A stretch of 8,144 nucleotides of DNA. It comes from Natronohydrobacter sp. Lineage in GTDB: Bacteria; Pseudomonadota; Alphaproteobacteria; Rhodobacterales; Rhodobacteraceae. The notes under the pieces were generated by a model that worked only from the letters and a program-made list of their open reading frames with translations, did no database searches and was not told the DNA's origin. The position numbers and the translations under genes were made by a program. The stretch lies in assembly GCA_007123015.1 (NCBI GenBank), contig SKSL01000026.1, positions 1-8,144 on the forward strand, given 5' to 3'. The first letter of the stretch is position 1. Each line of letters begins with the position of its first letter. Positions 1-6,169 of the stretch are shown in pieces.

Positions 1-90
1 CTGACGGCGATATCGGGTTGGCACGCAAGACGAATATTCACGCGATATAGCGACATCGCGGCGACCTGCGGGATGATCGCAAGAGAATAA
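1..90 (+). other. Short reading frame open at the window edge; possible 3' end of an unseen gene
   Basis: Frame 1 is open from base 1 to a TAA stop at 88-90 and would encode about 29 residues, including the stretch SGWHARRIFTRYSDIA. The spacing of G, R and R-Y faintly recalls the C-terminal helix of tyrosine recombinases, where a G-H-x-x-R pattern is followed by R-Y, but the diagnostic GH dipeptide and catalytic tyrosine context are absent or degraded. With so few residues this could equally be chance. A 6-base inverted repeat (41-46 with 55-60) lies inside it. No function is assigned. Confidence 0.15.
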
Positions 91-201
91 GGAATGCGAT
101 TCGCAAACTTGCTCTGATCAGCGGCGCCTATCCGAGAAAATCCGACAGCCTTGCAGAGTATCAACTGTGACACGCGAACACAAAGCCAGAGCTTGGATCA
201 A

Positions 202-236
202 TAGCACACTGCGGGGCACATCGGATCAGCGTGCTA
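202..236 (-). terminator. Imperfect hairpin 3' of the 149-residue gene; possible weak terminator
   Basis: Bases 202-211 and 227-236 form a 10-bp inverted repeat with one mismatch and a 15-base loop. On the minus-strand RNA the mismatch becomes a G-U wobble, so the stem is continuous in that direction only. It begins about 38 bases after the stop codon of the minus-strand gene ending at 274. No T tract follows, so intrinsic termination is doubtful; it may only protect the 3' end of the message. The rest of 1-273 holds no gene or RNA that I can support. Confidence 0.35.
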
Positions 237-273
237 AACTCTTCGCCTGCAAGCAGTTTTCTGCGCCGAGATG

Positions 274-723
274 TTACATCAGCTTGTCGATCAGACCCTC
301 ATTCTGTGGTGCCGCGCGCGCCACGACTCTATCATAGGGCGTGACAACATCTGTTCTTGGATCGCCGTCCGGGCTTTTGGGTGCTTCGTCGATGTCCCTG
401 TCATCAGCTGGCGTCGTTCCATTCGGCGGGATGTCACCGCTCTGAGTGTCGGGTTTCCCCTGTGTTTCGCGTAGATGCTGCAGCACGTTGAGTTCAAATG
501 CAGGTGGCGGTCCGGTCAGGCGTGCGCGGTCAGTCATCATGGATGCAAGCACTCTGCGCGTGTCGATGCCGCCCATATCCGCCCGTTGTGTTTGCTGGAC
601 CGCCTGTGTGGTCAGTGTTCCAACCGAAGCCGATATACCGCCATTGGGTGTGACCGGCATTGGTCCTTCACGGTTCAGAATCATACTGCTCGGAAAAGTG
701 GACGCGATTGGTAGTCCCGACAT
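274..723 (-). CDS. Hypothetical protein, 149 residues, low complexity
   Basis: I do not recognise this protein and assign no function. The start is ATG at 723 with an AAAGG ribosome-binding sequence 7 bases upstream, and the stop is TAA at 274-276. The product has no cysteine, no membrane segment and no signal peptide. It is rich in Pro, Thr, Asp and Gln and is probably largely disordered. The one block that looks constrained is GPPPAFELNVLQHL at residues 71-84, a proline turn leading into an amphipathic helix; residues 95-128 are a hydrophilic linker and the last 20 residues could form a second helix. Codon use is less GC3-biased than in enolase, which fits a weakly expressed or fast-evolving gene. 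It lies downstream of the enolase terminator, so it probably has its own promoter. The good ribosome-binding site and the uninterrupted frame favour a real gene, but a spurious call is possible. Confidence 0.62.
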   Translation of the reverse strand: MSGLPIASTFPSSMILNREGPMPVTPNGGISASVGTLTTQAVQQTQRADMGGIDTRRVLASMMTDRARLTGPPPAFELNVLQHLRETQGKPDTQSGDIPPNGTTPADDRDIDEAPKSPDGDPRTDVVTPYDRVVARAAPQNEGLIDKLM

Positions 724-779
724 CTCTACGCCTTTCCATCATAACAGAATTTCTTAGGATCAAGGATCGCATCCGAAAA

Positions 780-809
780 TTAATAAACTGTTTCGATGGG
801 GTAGGTCGA
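780..809 (-). promoter_or_regulatory. Weak candidate promoter for the 149-residue gene
   Basis: The 116 bases between the ATG at 723 and the enolase terminator are clearly more AT-rich than their surroundings. On the minus strand TCGACC (804-809) and TATTAA (780-785) are separated by 18 bases, each matching 4 of 6 sigma-70 consensus positions. An alternative pair nearer the gene, TTGATC and TATGAT, has better boxes but a short 14-base spacer. Neither is convincing on its own; the base composition and the terminator just upstream are the main reasons to expect a promoter here. Confidence 0.25.
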
Positions 810-832
810 TAAAACTGTAAGAAGATTCAGGT

Positions 833-862
833 AAAAATAGCCCCGCAGTCAGGCTGCGGGGC
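833..862 (-). terminator. Rho-independent terminator of enolase
   Basis: Bases 840-848 and 854-862 form a perfect 9-bp, mostly G-C stem with a 5-base loop. Reading on the minus strand it is followed by TATTTTT (839-833). It starts 30 bases after the enolase stop codon. The stem strength, tight loop and T tract on this strand only make it a textbook intrinsic terminator for the minus-strand transcript. Confidence 0.92.
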
Positions 863-892
863 AATCTCATGTCAAGGTGTTGTTGCTGCAAT

Positions 893-2167
893 TCAGCGCA
901 GGATCGACCGTCCGGCATAGACCGCAGTCTCGCCCAAGGCTTCCTCGATGCGGATCAGCTGGTTGTATTTCGCCAGCCGGTCAGAGCGCGCCAATGATCC
1001 GGTCTTGATCTGACCGCAATTTGTCGCGACCGCCAGATCCGCGATGGTCGCATCCTCGGTCTCGCCGGAACGATGCGACATCACGCAGGTCATGCGCGCA
1101 CGGTGCGCCATATCCACAGCGGCCAGCGTTTCGGTCAGCGTGCCGATCTGGTTGACCTTGACCAGCAGCGAGTTACCACAGCCTTTCTCAATCCCCTCCG
1201 CCAGACGCGCAGGGTTGGTAACGAACAGGTCATCACCGACCAGCTGGCAGGTCTCACCCATCAACTCGGTCAGCTTGGCCCAGCCATCCCAATCGTCCTC
1301 GGCCATGCCATCTTCGATCGAGATAATCGGGTAATCCTTGACCAGACCCATCAGATAGGCCGCGTTTTCATCACGGGTCATGACCGCCGCTTCGCCGGTC
1401 ATGTGGTATTTGCCATCGCGGTAGTACTCGGTCGCTGCGCAATCGAGCGCCAGATAGATGTCTTCGCCGGGGCGATAGCCTGCTTTCTCGATGCTGCGCA
1501 GGATGAAATCTAGCGCATCGCGCGTGCTCGACAGGTTAGGCGCAAAGCCACCCTCGTCCCCGATCCCCGTGGACAGCCCCGCGCTGGACAGTTCTTTCTT
1601 AAGCGTGTGGAACACTTCTGCCCCCATGCGCACCGCCTCGCAGATCGAGGGTGCCGCGACCGGCATGATCATGAATTCCTGAATATCAATCGGATTGTCG
1701 GCATGCTCGCCGCCATTGATGATATTCATCATCGGCACGGGCAGGGTGCGCGCGGATGTCCCGCCGATATAGCGGTAAAGCGGCTGACCTGTGTATTCCG
1801 CCGCTGCCTTTGCGACGGCCATAGAGACACCCAGGATCGCATTCGCGCCCAGACGGCCCTTGTTGGGCGTGCCGTCCAGTTCCAGCATGGCGGCGTCAAT
1901 CGCCACCTGCTCGGTCGCGTCAAACCCCACCAGTGCTTCGGCCAATTCGCCATTCACGCTTGCCACGGCATCCAATACGCCCTTACCCATGTAGCGCGCT
2001 TTGTCGCCGTCGCGCTTTTCGACGGCCTCATGCGCGCCAGTTGACGCGCCCGAAGGCACTGCTGCACGGCCCATTGTGCCGTCTTCCAGCACCACATCCA
2101 CTTCCACTGTCGGATTGCCCCGACTGTCCAGTATCTCGCGGCCGATAATGTCAATGATGGTGCTCAT
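893..2167 (-). CDS. eno: Enolase (phosphopyruvate hydratase)
   Basis: Enolase interconverts 2-phosphoglycerate and phosphoenolpyruvate in glycolysis and gluconeogenesis; it is a cytosolic Mg2+ enzyme and in many bacteria a member of the RNA degradosome. The 424-residue product is full length for the family. Visible signatures are EILDSRGNPTVEVDV at 11-25, GDEGGFAP at 203-210 with the general-acid Glu205, Mg2+ ligands Asp242, Glu285 and Asp312, the catalytic base Lys337 in LLVKVNQ, the SHRSGETEDATIADLAV signature at 364-380, and Lys388 in the GQIKTGSLARSDR segment. The roles of these residues are inferred from E. coli enolase. The ATG at 2167 has an AGGAAG ribosome-binding sequence 7 bases upstream. 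The gene follows the DMT transporter by 67 bases on the same strand. That gap contains a TATAGA box (2209-2214) but no good -35 partner, so co-transcription with the transporter or a separate weak promoter are both possible. A strong terminator follows. Confidence 0.99.
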   Translation of the reverse strand: MSTIIDIIGREILDSRGNPTVEVDVVLEDGTMGRAAVPSGASTGAHEAVEKRDGDKARYMGKGVLDAVASVNGELAEALVGFDATEQVAIDAAMLELDGTPNKGRLGANAILGVSMAVAKAAAEYTGQPLYRYIGGTSARTLPVPMMNIINGGEHADNPIDIQEFMIMPVAAPSICEAVRMGAEVFHTLKKELSSAGLSTGIGDEGGFAPNLSSTRDALDFILRSIEKAGYRPGEDIYLALDCAATEYYRDGKYHMTGEAAVMTRDENAAYLMGLVKDYPIISIEDGMAEDDWDGWAKLTELMGETCQLVGDDLFVTNPARLAEGIEKGCGNSLLVKVNQIGTLTETLAAVDMAHRARMTCVMSHRSGETEDATIADLAVATNCGQIKTGSLARSDRLAKYNQLIRIEEALGETAVYAGRSILR

Positions 2168-2234
2168 GTCTTGGCTTCCTGAATTGCGTGCAAGGGACAG
2201 TTTCGTGCTCTATAGCCCTGTGCGCGTGCAGTTT

Positions 2235-3098
2235 CTAGGCCGCTTTCGTTTCTCGCCACAAGGTAAACAGCCCTGCGGCGATGATGATCGCAGCTCCGAT
2301 CAGGGTCAGCGCGTCCGGGCGTTCGCCGAAGACCAGAATGGCGATGGTCAGCGCAAACAGCATGCGCGTGTAGCGAAATGGTGTGACAAAGGACAGCTCG
2401 CCCACGCGCATGGCGCCGACCACAGCATAATAGCCCAGAACACCGACCAGCAAGGCCGCCGACAAGGTGAGGGTGCTCTTCGGGTCTGGCGCGACCATCG
2501 CGTCATTCATCGCCAGCATCAGCCCGATCCCGGCCGGGATAACCATGGCGAAGGCCCAGGCCGATATCTGAAAGCTGCTGATGCTGCGCGGCACCGCCCG
2601 CGTTGCCAGATCGCGCCCGGCCAGCCCCAAGACGCCGATCACGGCAAAGAGTGCTGCGGGCTCGAAGCTCGACATGCCGGGGCGCACGATCAGCAAGACA
2701 CCGAAGAAGCCGACCGCGATCGCGCTCCAGCGACGCCAGCGCACGACCTCGCCCATGAACAGCACTGCGCCGAGTGTCACGACCAGCGGTGTGGCCTGCA
2801 AGATGGCCGAGGCCATGGCCAGACTGCCAAGGACGAAGCCAAGCACGAAGCCCAGAACGCCGATCAGTTCCGCGAGGTTGCGCAACAAAAGCGGCCAGGA
2901 CAGCAGGGCAGGGAACAGCAAGGCTTCGCCGCGTGCTTTGGCAACTGCGCCGAACAGGATGGCCCCGCCCAGTCCCAGCATCCACAGCACCTGACCAAGC
3001 GGCAGCGCATCGGCGAGAAGTTTGATGAACATGTCTTCCAATGCGAAGGCAGCCATGGCGAGCGCCATCAGCACAGCGCCGCGCAGATTGTCGGACAT
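2235..3098 (-). CDS. DMT-superfamily (EamA-type) transporter
   Basis: This 287-residue, highly hydrophobic inner-membrane protein has the two-fold EamA layout: about five helices in residues 5-140 and five more in 150-280. The first half ends with the characteristic run ATPLVVTLGAVLFMGEVV (102-119), then W-R-R-W and GFFGVLLIVRPG (130-141), typical of EamA repeats. The second repeat is weaker but shows ALTIAILVFGERPD (249-262). Length and topology agree with the usual 280-300 residues and 10 helices. The substrate cannot be read from sequence; relatives export amino acids, metabolites or nucleotide-related compounds, and many are uncharacterised. The ATG at 3098 lacks a strong Shine-Dalgarno sequence (only GAAAG 12 bases upstream), suggesting modest expression. 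It stands alone between the petABC terminator and enolase and may share a transcript with eno. I see no reason to link its function to enolase. Confidence 0.93.
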   Translation of the reverse strand: MSDNLRGAVLMALAMAAFALEDMFIKLLADALPLGQVLWMLGLGGAILFGAVAKARGEALLFPALLSWPLLLRNLAELIGVLGFVLGFVLGSLAMASAILQATPLVVTLGAVLFMGEVVRWRRWSAIAVGFFGVLLIVRPGMSSFEPAALFAVIGVLGLAGRDLATRAVPRSISSFQISAWAFAMVIPAGIGLMLAMNDAMVAPDPKSTLTLSAALLVGVLGYYAVVGAMRVGELSFVTPFRYTRMLFALTIAILVFGERPDALTLIGAAIIIAAGLFTLWRETKAA

Positions 3099-3113
3099 CG
3101 GGCAGGTCTTTCA

Positions 3114-3143
3114 CAGGTTAACAAGTCTCAGGGCTAACCTGAG
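3114..3143 (-). promoter_or_regulatory. Two overlapping inverted repeats in front of the DMT transporter
   Basis: In the 64 bases between the petABC terminator and the transporter ATG, CTCAGG (3127-3132) and CCTGAG (3138-3143) form one perfect 6-bp dyad with a 5-base spacer. AGGTTA (3115-3120) and TAACCT (3135-3140) form another with a 14-base spacer. They share bases 3135-3140, so only one can fold at a time. The second dyad ends 16 bases before the ATG. This could be an operator or leader structure; no clear -35/-10 pair is seen and the assignment is tentative. Confidence 0.3.
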
Positions 3144-3162
3144 CGCGCGCATTTGGAAAGCA

Positions 3163-3190
3163 AAAAGCGCGCCCCGTGGGACGCGCTTTT
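3163..3190 (-). terminator. Terminator of the petABC operon, symmetric enough to work both ways
   Basis: AAAAGCGCG (3163-3171) and CGCGCTTTT (3182-3190) form a perfect 9-bp stem; CCC and GGG within the intervening 10 bases can extend it with one bulged A. On the minus strand it lies 20 bases after the petC stop and ends in TTTTTG. On the plus strand it ends in TTTT, so it could also stop antisense transcription. It separates petABC from the transporter-enolase unit. Confidence 0.88.
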
Positions 3191-3210
3191 CAAGCTGACA
3201 TGCCGCCAGA

Positions 3211-4008
3211 TCAATCTTTCTTGGCGGCCTTCTTGATCGGCGCCCAGAGCTGCTTGTTGGTCAGGTAGAGCAACACCGCCAGCACCGACAGGAAGATCAC
3301 GCCGACAAAACCCGCACGCTTGCGCTCGACCATTTTCGGCTCTGCTGTCCATGTCAGGAAGGCCGCGACATCCAGCGCCATCTGTTCTTCGGTGGCGGGC
3401 GTCCCGTCTTCATAGAACACCATGTCATCAAACAGCACCGGCGCCATCGAGACCCAGCCGCCATAGGCCTTGTTCTCATAGAACATGGACCCGGCCTGGA
3501 AATCTTCCTCGCCAGTGTAGCCGAGCAGGAAAGATGCGATGTATTCTGGCCCGCCAATGCCTTTCATCAGCTGGTTGATGCCCAGACCATATGGCCCGGA
3601 AAAGCCCGCGCGCGCTTTTGTCATCAGGCTCAGATCAGGTGCCCCTTCGAAACCCGGATCCGGGAAATGGTCAGGGCCAGTCGCTGGCCGCCAGTCGCGC
3701 AGTTCGTCGTCCCAGACTTCATACATATCCGCGAATGCGCGCATCTGGTCTTCGGGCAGTTCGGGGCCATTGCGGTCCGACAGCGTGCGGAAGGCGACAT
3801 ATTGCAGGCCGTGGCAGCTTGCGCAGACCTCGTGATAGACCTGCAAGCCGCGCTGAAGCTGGTTGCGGTCATAGGTGCCGGTCAGACCCTGAAAGGAGAA
3901 GTCGAAATTGGTGACTTCACCCTTCACTTTCGAGGCCTCTGCCATCGTAGCTGGCAGGGCCAGCACCACAGCAGAGAGGGCAGCAACGGCAAGGTTCTTG
4001 AGTTTCAT
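3211..4008 (-). CDS. petC: Cytochrome c1 of the cytochrome bc1 complex
   Basis: Cytochrome c1 carries electrons from the Rieske cluster to soluble or membrane c-type cytochromes on the periplasmic side of complex III. The 265-residue precursor has a Sec signal peptide (1-25, probable cleavage after A-E-A), the covalent heme site C62-A-S-C65-H66, the probable axial ligand Met188 in WVSMAP, and a single C-terminal anchor helix (about 232-250) followed by a Lys-rich tail. The conserved YEDGTPAT and WTAEPKMVERK stretches precede the anchor. I chose ATG 4008 because the AAGGA ribosome-binding sequence (4018-4022) is 9 bases away; an in-frame ATG at 4014 is only 3 bases from it. It lies 25 bases after petB. 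The protein has no cysteines besides the heme pair, so it lacks the disulfide-anchored loop known from Rhodobacter cytochrome c1. The large acidic insertion known from Paracoccus is also absent. Confidence 0.98.
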   Translation of the reverse strand: MKLKNLAVAALSAVVLALPATMAEASKVKGEVTNFDFSFQGLTGTYDRNQLQRGLQVYHEVCASCHGLQYVAFRTLSDRNGPELPEDQMRAFADMYEVWDDELRDWRPATGPDHFPDPGFEGAPDLSLMTKARAGFSGPYGLGINQLMKGIGGPEYIASFLLGYTGEEDFQAGSMFYENKAYGGWVSMAPVLFDDMVFYEDGTPATEEQMALDVAAFLTWTAEPKMVERKRAGFVGVIFLSVLAVLLYLTNKQLWAPIKKAAKKD

Positions 4009-4033
4009 AATCATCAGTCCTTTCGAATTGCCG

Positions 4034-5389
4034 TTACTCAGCCGGGATCGGTTCAGCCGACGGACCCTTGGGGTCATTGCCCGCCTTGGATTTCAGGCTG
4101 GCCTTGAAATCCTCTTCGATCGTGGCCGGGGCCGGAAGCGGTTTTTCCAACACGCCCAGAAGTGGCAGGATCACAAGGAAATAGGCGAACCAATAGGCCG
4201 TGCCGATTAGCGCGATATTCGTGTAGACCCCTTCGGCCGGCATCGCCCCTGCCCAGGTCAGCACCCAGAAATTGACGATGAAGACCCAGAAGAACATCTT
4301 GAACATCGGCCTGTAGCGCCCCGAGCGCACTGACGAGGTGTCCAGCCAGGGCAGCAGCGCCCAGACAAAGATCGCACCGAACATCGCCAGAACCCCGAAG
4401 AAGGTGGCGTCGATGATGCCGAAGCTCAGCCAGTTCACGGCGATCACGATCCACACATCCGAAGTGAAGGCGCGCAGGATCGCGTAGAAGGGCAGGAAGT
4501 ACCATTCCGGCACGATTTCCGGCGGCGTGACCAGCGGGTTTGCCTCGATATAGTTATCCGTGTGACCCAAGAAGTTCGGCATGAAGCCCACCAGCGCCCA
4601 GAACAGTGCCAGGATGACGGCCAGTGCGAACAGGTCCTTGATCACGAAATAGGGCCAGAACGGCAGCGTGTCTTTCGCAGCTTCCTCTTTCGACCCACGG
4701 CGGACTTCAACCCCGGTCGGGTTGTTGTTGCCGGTCGTGTGGAACGCCCAGATATGCACCAGCACCAGACCGAGGATCACGAAGGGCAACAGGTAGTGCA
4801 GCGAGAAAAAGCGGTTCAGCGCCGCATTGTCCACTGCGGGCCCGCCCAGCAGCCAGGTTTGCAGCATTTCACCAATGCCAGGCACTGCGCCAAACAGACC
4901 CGTGATCACAGTTGCGCCCCAGAAGGACATCTGACCCCAAGGCAGCACATAGCCCATGAAGGCAGTGGCCATCATCAGCAGGTAGATCAGCATGCCGAGG
5001 ATCCATGTGACTTCACGCGGGGCCTTGTAGCTGCCGTAATACATGCCGCGGAACATGTGCAGATACACGGCAAGGAAGAACAGCATCGCACCGTTCTGGT
5101 GCAGGTAGCGCATCATATGGCCGCCATTGACGTTGCGCATGATATGCTCGACGCTGGCGAAGGCCATATCGACATGCGGGGTGTAATGCATCGCCAGAAC
5201 GATGCCCGTTACGATCTGCAGCACAAGGCAGAAGACCAGAACCACGCCCCAGATCCACATCCAGTTCAGGTTCTTGGGGGTTGGGATCATGATTGTATCA
5301 TAGAGCAGCCCGATAACGGGCAGACGCCGATGCATGTACTTCTCGGCGTTGGTTTTTGGCTCGTAATGGTCGTGAGGAATACCAGACAT
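4034..5389 (-). CDS. petB: Cytochrome b of the cytochrome bc1 complex
   Basis: This is the membrane core of complex III, holding hemes bL and bH and the quinol-oxidising (Qo) and quinone-reducing (Qi) sites. The 451-residue protein shows all four heme-ligating histidines, His97 and His111 in the second helix and His198 and His212 in the fourth, at exactly the Rhodobacter capsulatus positions. The Qo site is complete: W157-G158-A159 in the cd region, P294-E295-W296-Y297 and Tyr302. About eight transmembrane helices are evident. The C-terminal 35 residues after KPLPAPATIEEDF are hydrophilic and cytoplasmic, as in alphaproteobacterial homologues. It is an undivided cytochrome b, not the split b6/subunit IV type. 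The start ATG at 5389 has GGAGG 8 bases upstream, the best ribosome-binding site in the operon. The gap to petA is 14 bases and to petC 25 bases, so the three are surely one transcript. Confidence 0.99.
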   Translation of the reverse strand: MSGIPHDHYEPKTNAEKYMHRRLPVIGLLYDTIMIPTPKNLNWMWIWGVVLVFCLVLQIVTGIVLAMHYTPHVDMAFASVEHIMRNVNGGHMMRYLHQNGAMLFFLAVYLHMFRGMYYGSYKAPREVTWILGMLIYLLMMATAFMGYVLPWGQMSFWGATVITGLFGAVPGIGEMLQTWLLGGPAVDNAALNRFFSLHYLLPFVILGLVLVHIWAFHTTGNNNPTGVEVRRGSKEEAAKDTLPFWPYFVIKDLFALAVILALFWALVGFMPNFLGHTDNYIEANPLVTPPEIVPEWYFLPFYAILRAFTSDVWIVIAVNWLSFGIIDATFFGVLAMFGAIFVWALLPWLDTSSVRSGRYRPMFKMFFWVFIVNFWVLTWAGAMPAEGVYTNIALIGTAYWFAYFLVILPLLGVLEKPLPAPATIEEDFKASLKSKAGNDPKGPSAEPIPAE

Positions 5390-5403
5390 GTATCGTGCCT
5401 CCG

Positions 5404-5967
5404 TTAGCCGAGTTGAATGGTCGTGTCGTCGATGAATGCGGCGACAGGGATATGCATGTTTTCAGGTGCCGGACCTCTGCGGATGCGGCCAGCCGTGTCG
5501 TAGTGGGAACCGTGGCAAGGGCAGAACCAGGCGTTGAAATCGCCTGCGCCATTGCCCAGTGGAACACAGCCCAGATGGGTGCACACGCCGATCATCACCA
5601 GCCATTCACCTTCGTCATCGAGCGACCGGTTGGTATCCGAAGCGTCGGTTCCCGGTTTATTGGGATTGCGCGACTCGCGGTCGATGCTCAGATCCGACAC
5701 ATCCACCGAGCGGGCATCTTCGATTTCTTCGGCCGTGCGGCGCCGGATGAAGACCGGCTTCCCGAGGAAGTTCACAGTCAACTGGCCGCCCGGCTCGAGG
5801 CCGCCGACATCGACGAAAATCGAGGACAGCGCCTGAACATCGGCCGATGGGTTCATCTGATTGACCAGTGGCCAGATAGCGGCACCTGCAGTCACGACAC
5901 CGGCACCGGCGGTCGCGTAATAGATGAAGTCCCGGCGGGTGGCATCGTGGTCTTCTATTTGGGACAC
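5404..5967 (-). CDS. petA: Rieske iron-sulfur protein of the cytochrome bc1 complex
   Basis: This subunit takes the first electron from quinol at the Qo site through its mobile [2Fe-2S] head. From the GTG start the protein has 187 residues. It begins with a twin-arginine signal-anchor (TRRDF at 10-14, then a hydrophobic helix to about residue 34), then the flexible hinge MNPSADVQAL (38-47) and the soluble head. Cluster ligands are Cys129 and His131 in CTHLGC and Cys149 and His152 in CPCHGSHYD; Cys134 and Cys151 form the family disulfide. Ser154 and Tyr156, which set the high redox potential in Rhodobacter, are present. I chose GTG at 5967 because AAGGGAG (5975-5981) lies 7 bases upstream and because the resulting MSxxEDH N-terminus, length and numbering agree with Rhodobacter sphaeroides as I recall it. 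An ATG two codons earlier (5973) is only 1 base from that sequence. It is the first gene of petABC. Confidence 0.98.
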   Translation of the reverse strand: MSQIEDHDATRRDFIYYATAGAGVVTAGAAIWPLVNQMNPSADVQALSSIFVDVGGLEPGGQLTVNFLGKPVFIRRRTAEEIEDARSVDVSDLSIDRESRNPNKPGTDASDTNRSLDDEGEWLVMIGVCTHLGCVPLGNGAGDFNAWFCPCHGSHYDTAGRIRRGPAPENMHIPVAAFIDDTTIQLG

Positions 5968-5974
5968 GTGCATT

Positions 5975-5981
5975 CTCCCTT
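5975..5981 (-). promoter_or_regulatory. Ribosome-binding site that decides the petA start
   Basis: AAGGGAG on the minus strand is 7 bases from the GTG at 5967 and 1 base from the ATG at 5973. The spacing favours initiation at GTG. Confidence 0.75.
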
Positions 5982-5993
5982 CTCAATGGGTAC

Positions 5994-6035
5994 GAGGCTG
6001 CAATAGTTGATCCGGCTGCAGACCTCCGCAGCCTC
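5994..6035 (-). promoter_or_regulatory. petA leader with two mutually exclusive hairpins
   Basis: On the minus strand GAGGCTGC (6035-6028) can pair with a distal copy GCAGCCTC (6001-5994), giving an 8-bp stem with a 26-base loop. Its inner part GGCTGC (6033-6028) can instead pair with a nearer GCAGCC (6019-6014), giving a 6-bp stem with an 8-base loop. Both folds use the same 5' arm. The distal arm ends 12 bases before the petA ribosome-binding sequence. If the candidate promoter just upstream is real, the transcript would start a few bases before the 5' arm, so the mRNA would begin with this structure. Confidence 0.4.
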
Positions 6036-6045
6036 TCACGTCGCG

Positions 6046-6074
6046 TATTTAGCGAGGAAACCCAATTTCGTCTA
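6046..6074 (-). promoter_or_regulatory. Candidate petABC promoter
   Basis: On the minus strand TAGACG (6069-6074, 4 of 6 consensus positions) and TAAATA (6046-6051, 3 of 6) are 17 bases apart. The start point would fall near 6037-6040, about 70 bases before petA. The boxes are weak, which is common for alphaproteobacterial promoters that need an activator. The 5968-6169 gap holds no gene that I can support; a promoter for petABC is expected somewhere in it. Confidence 0.3.
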
Positions 6075-6132
6075 GCCGCGAATCCGGGATAAGGTGTCGC
6101 AGTTCGTCATATTTTCCGCATATCTCAAGGGC

Positions 6133-6164
6133 GTTTGCTGCGCTGCAGCACCGCGAGCGCAAAC
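6133..6164 (-). other. Hairpin 3' of the GST gene
   Basis: GTTTGC (6133-6138) and GCAAAC (6159-6164) form a perfect 6-bp inverted repeat flanking 20 GC-rich bases that can add a few more pairs with bulges. It starts 5 bases after the GST stop codon. There is no T tract after it on the minus strand, so it may be a pause or an mRNA-end structure more than a true terminator, and read-through into petABC cannot be excluded. Confidence 0.3.
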
Positions 6165-6169
6165 ATGGT

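Noticed and set aside
1..270. tRNA, small RNA or CRISPR-like repeats in the left flank
   Set aside because: No cloverleaf, CCA end or regular repeat is visible; the recurring GATCAGCG octamers near 118 and 224 are isolated.
2001..3137. Long plus-strand reading frame (378 codons) opposite the transporter gene
   Set aside because: It is antisense to the transporter and the start of enolase, and its product is a Gln/His/Asp/Arg-rich string with no domain, typical of the complement of GC-rich membrane-protein genes.
4562..5407. Plus-strand reading frame of 281 codons opposite petB
   Set aside because: It mirrors the cytochrome b gene, is rich in His, Gln and Asp, has no recognisable motif and no ribosome-binding site.
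5356..6006. Plus-strand reading frame of 216 codons opposite petA
   Set aside because: It is fully antisense to the Rieske gene and its product resembles no family.
5968..6169. RegA-binding site in front of petABC
   Set aside because: Only isolated GCGAC pentamers occur, with no inverted GNCGC partner at a suitable distance.
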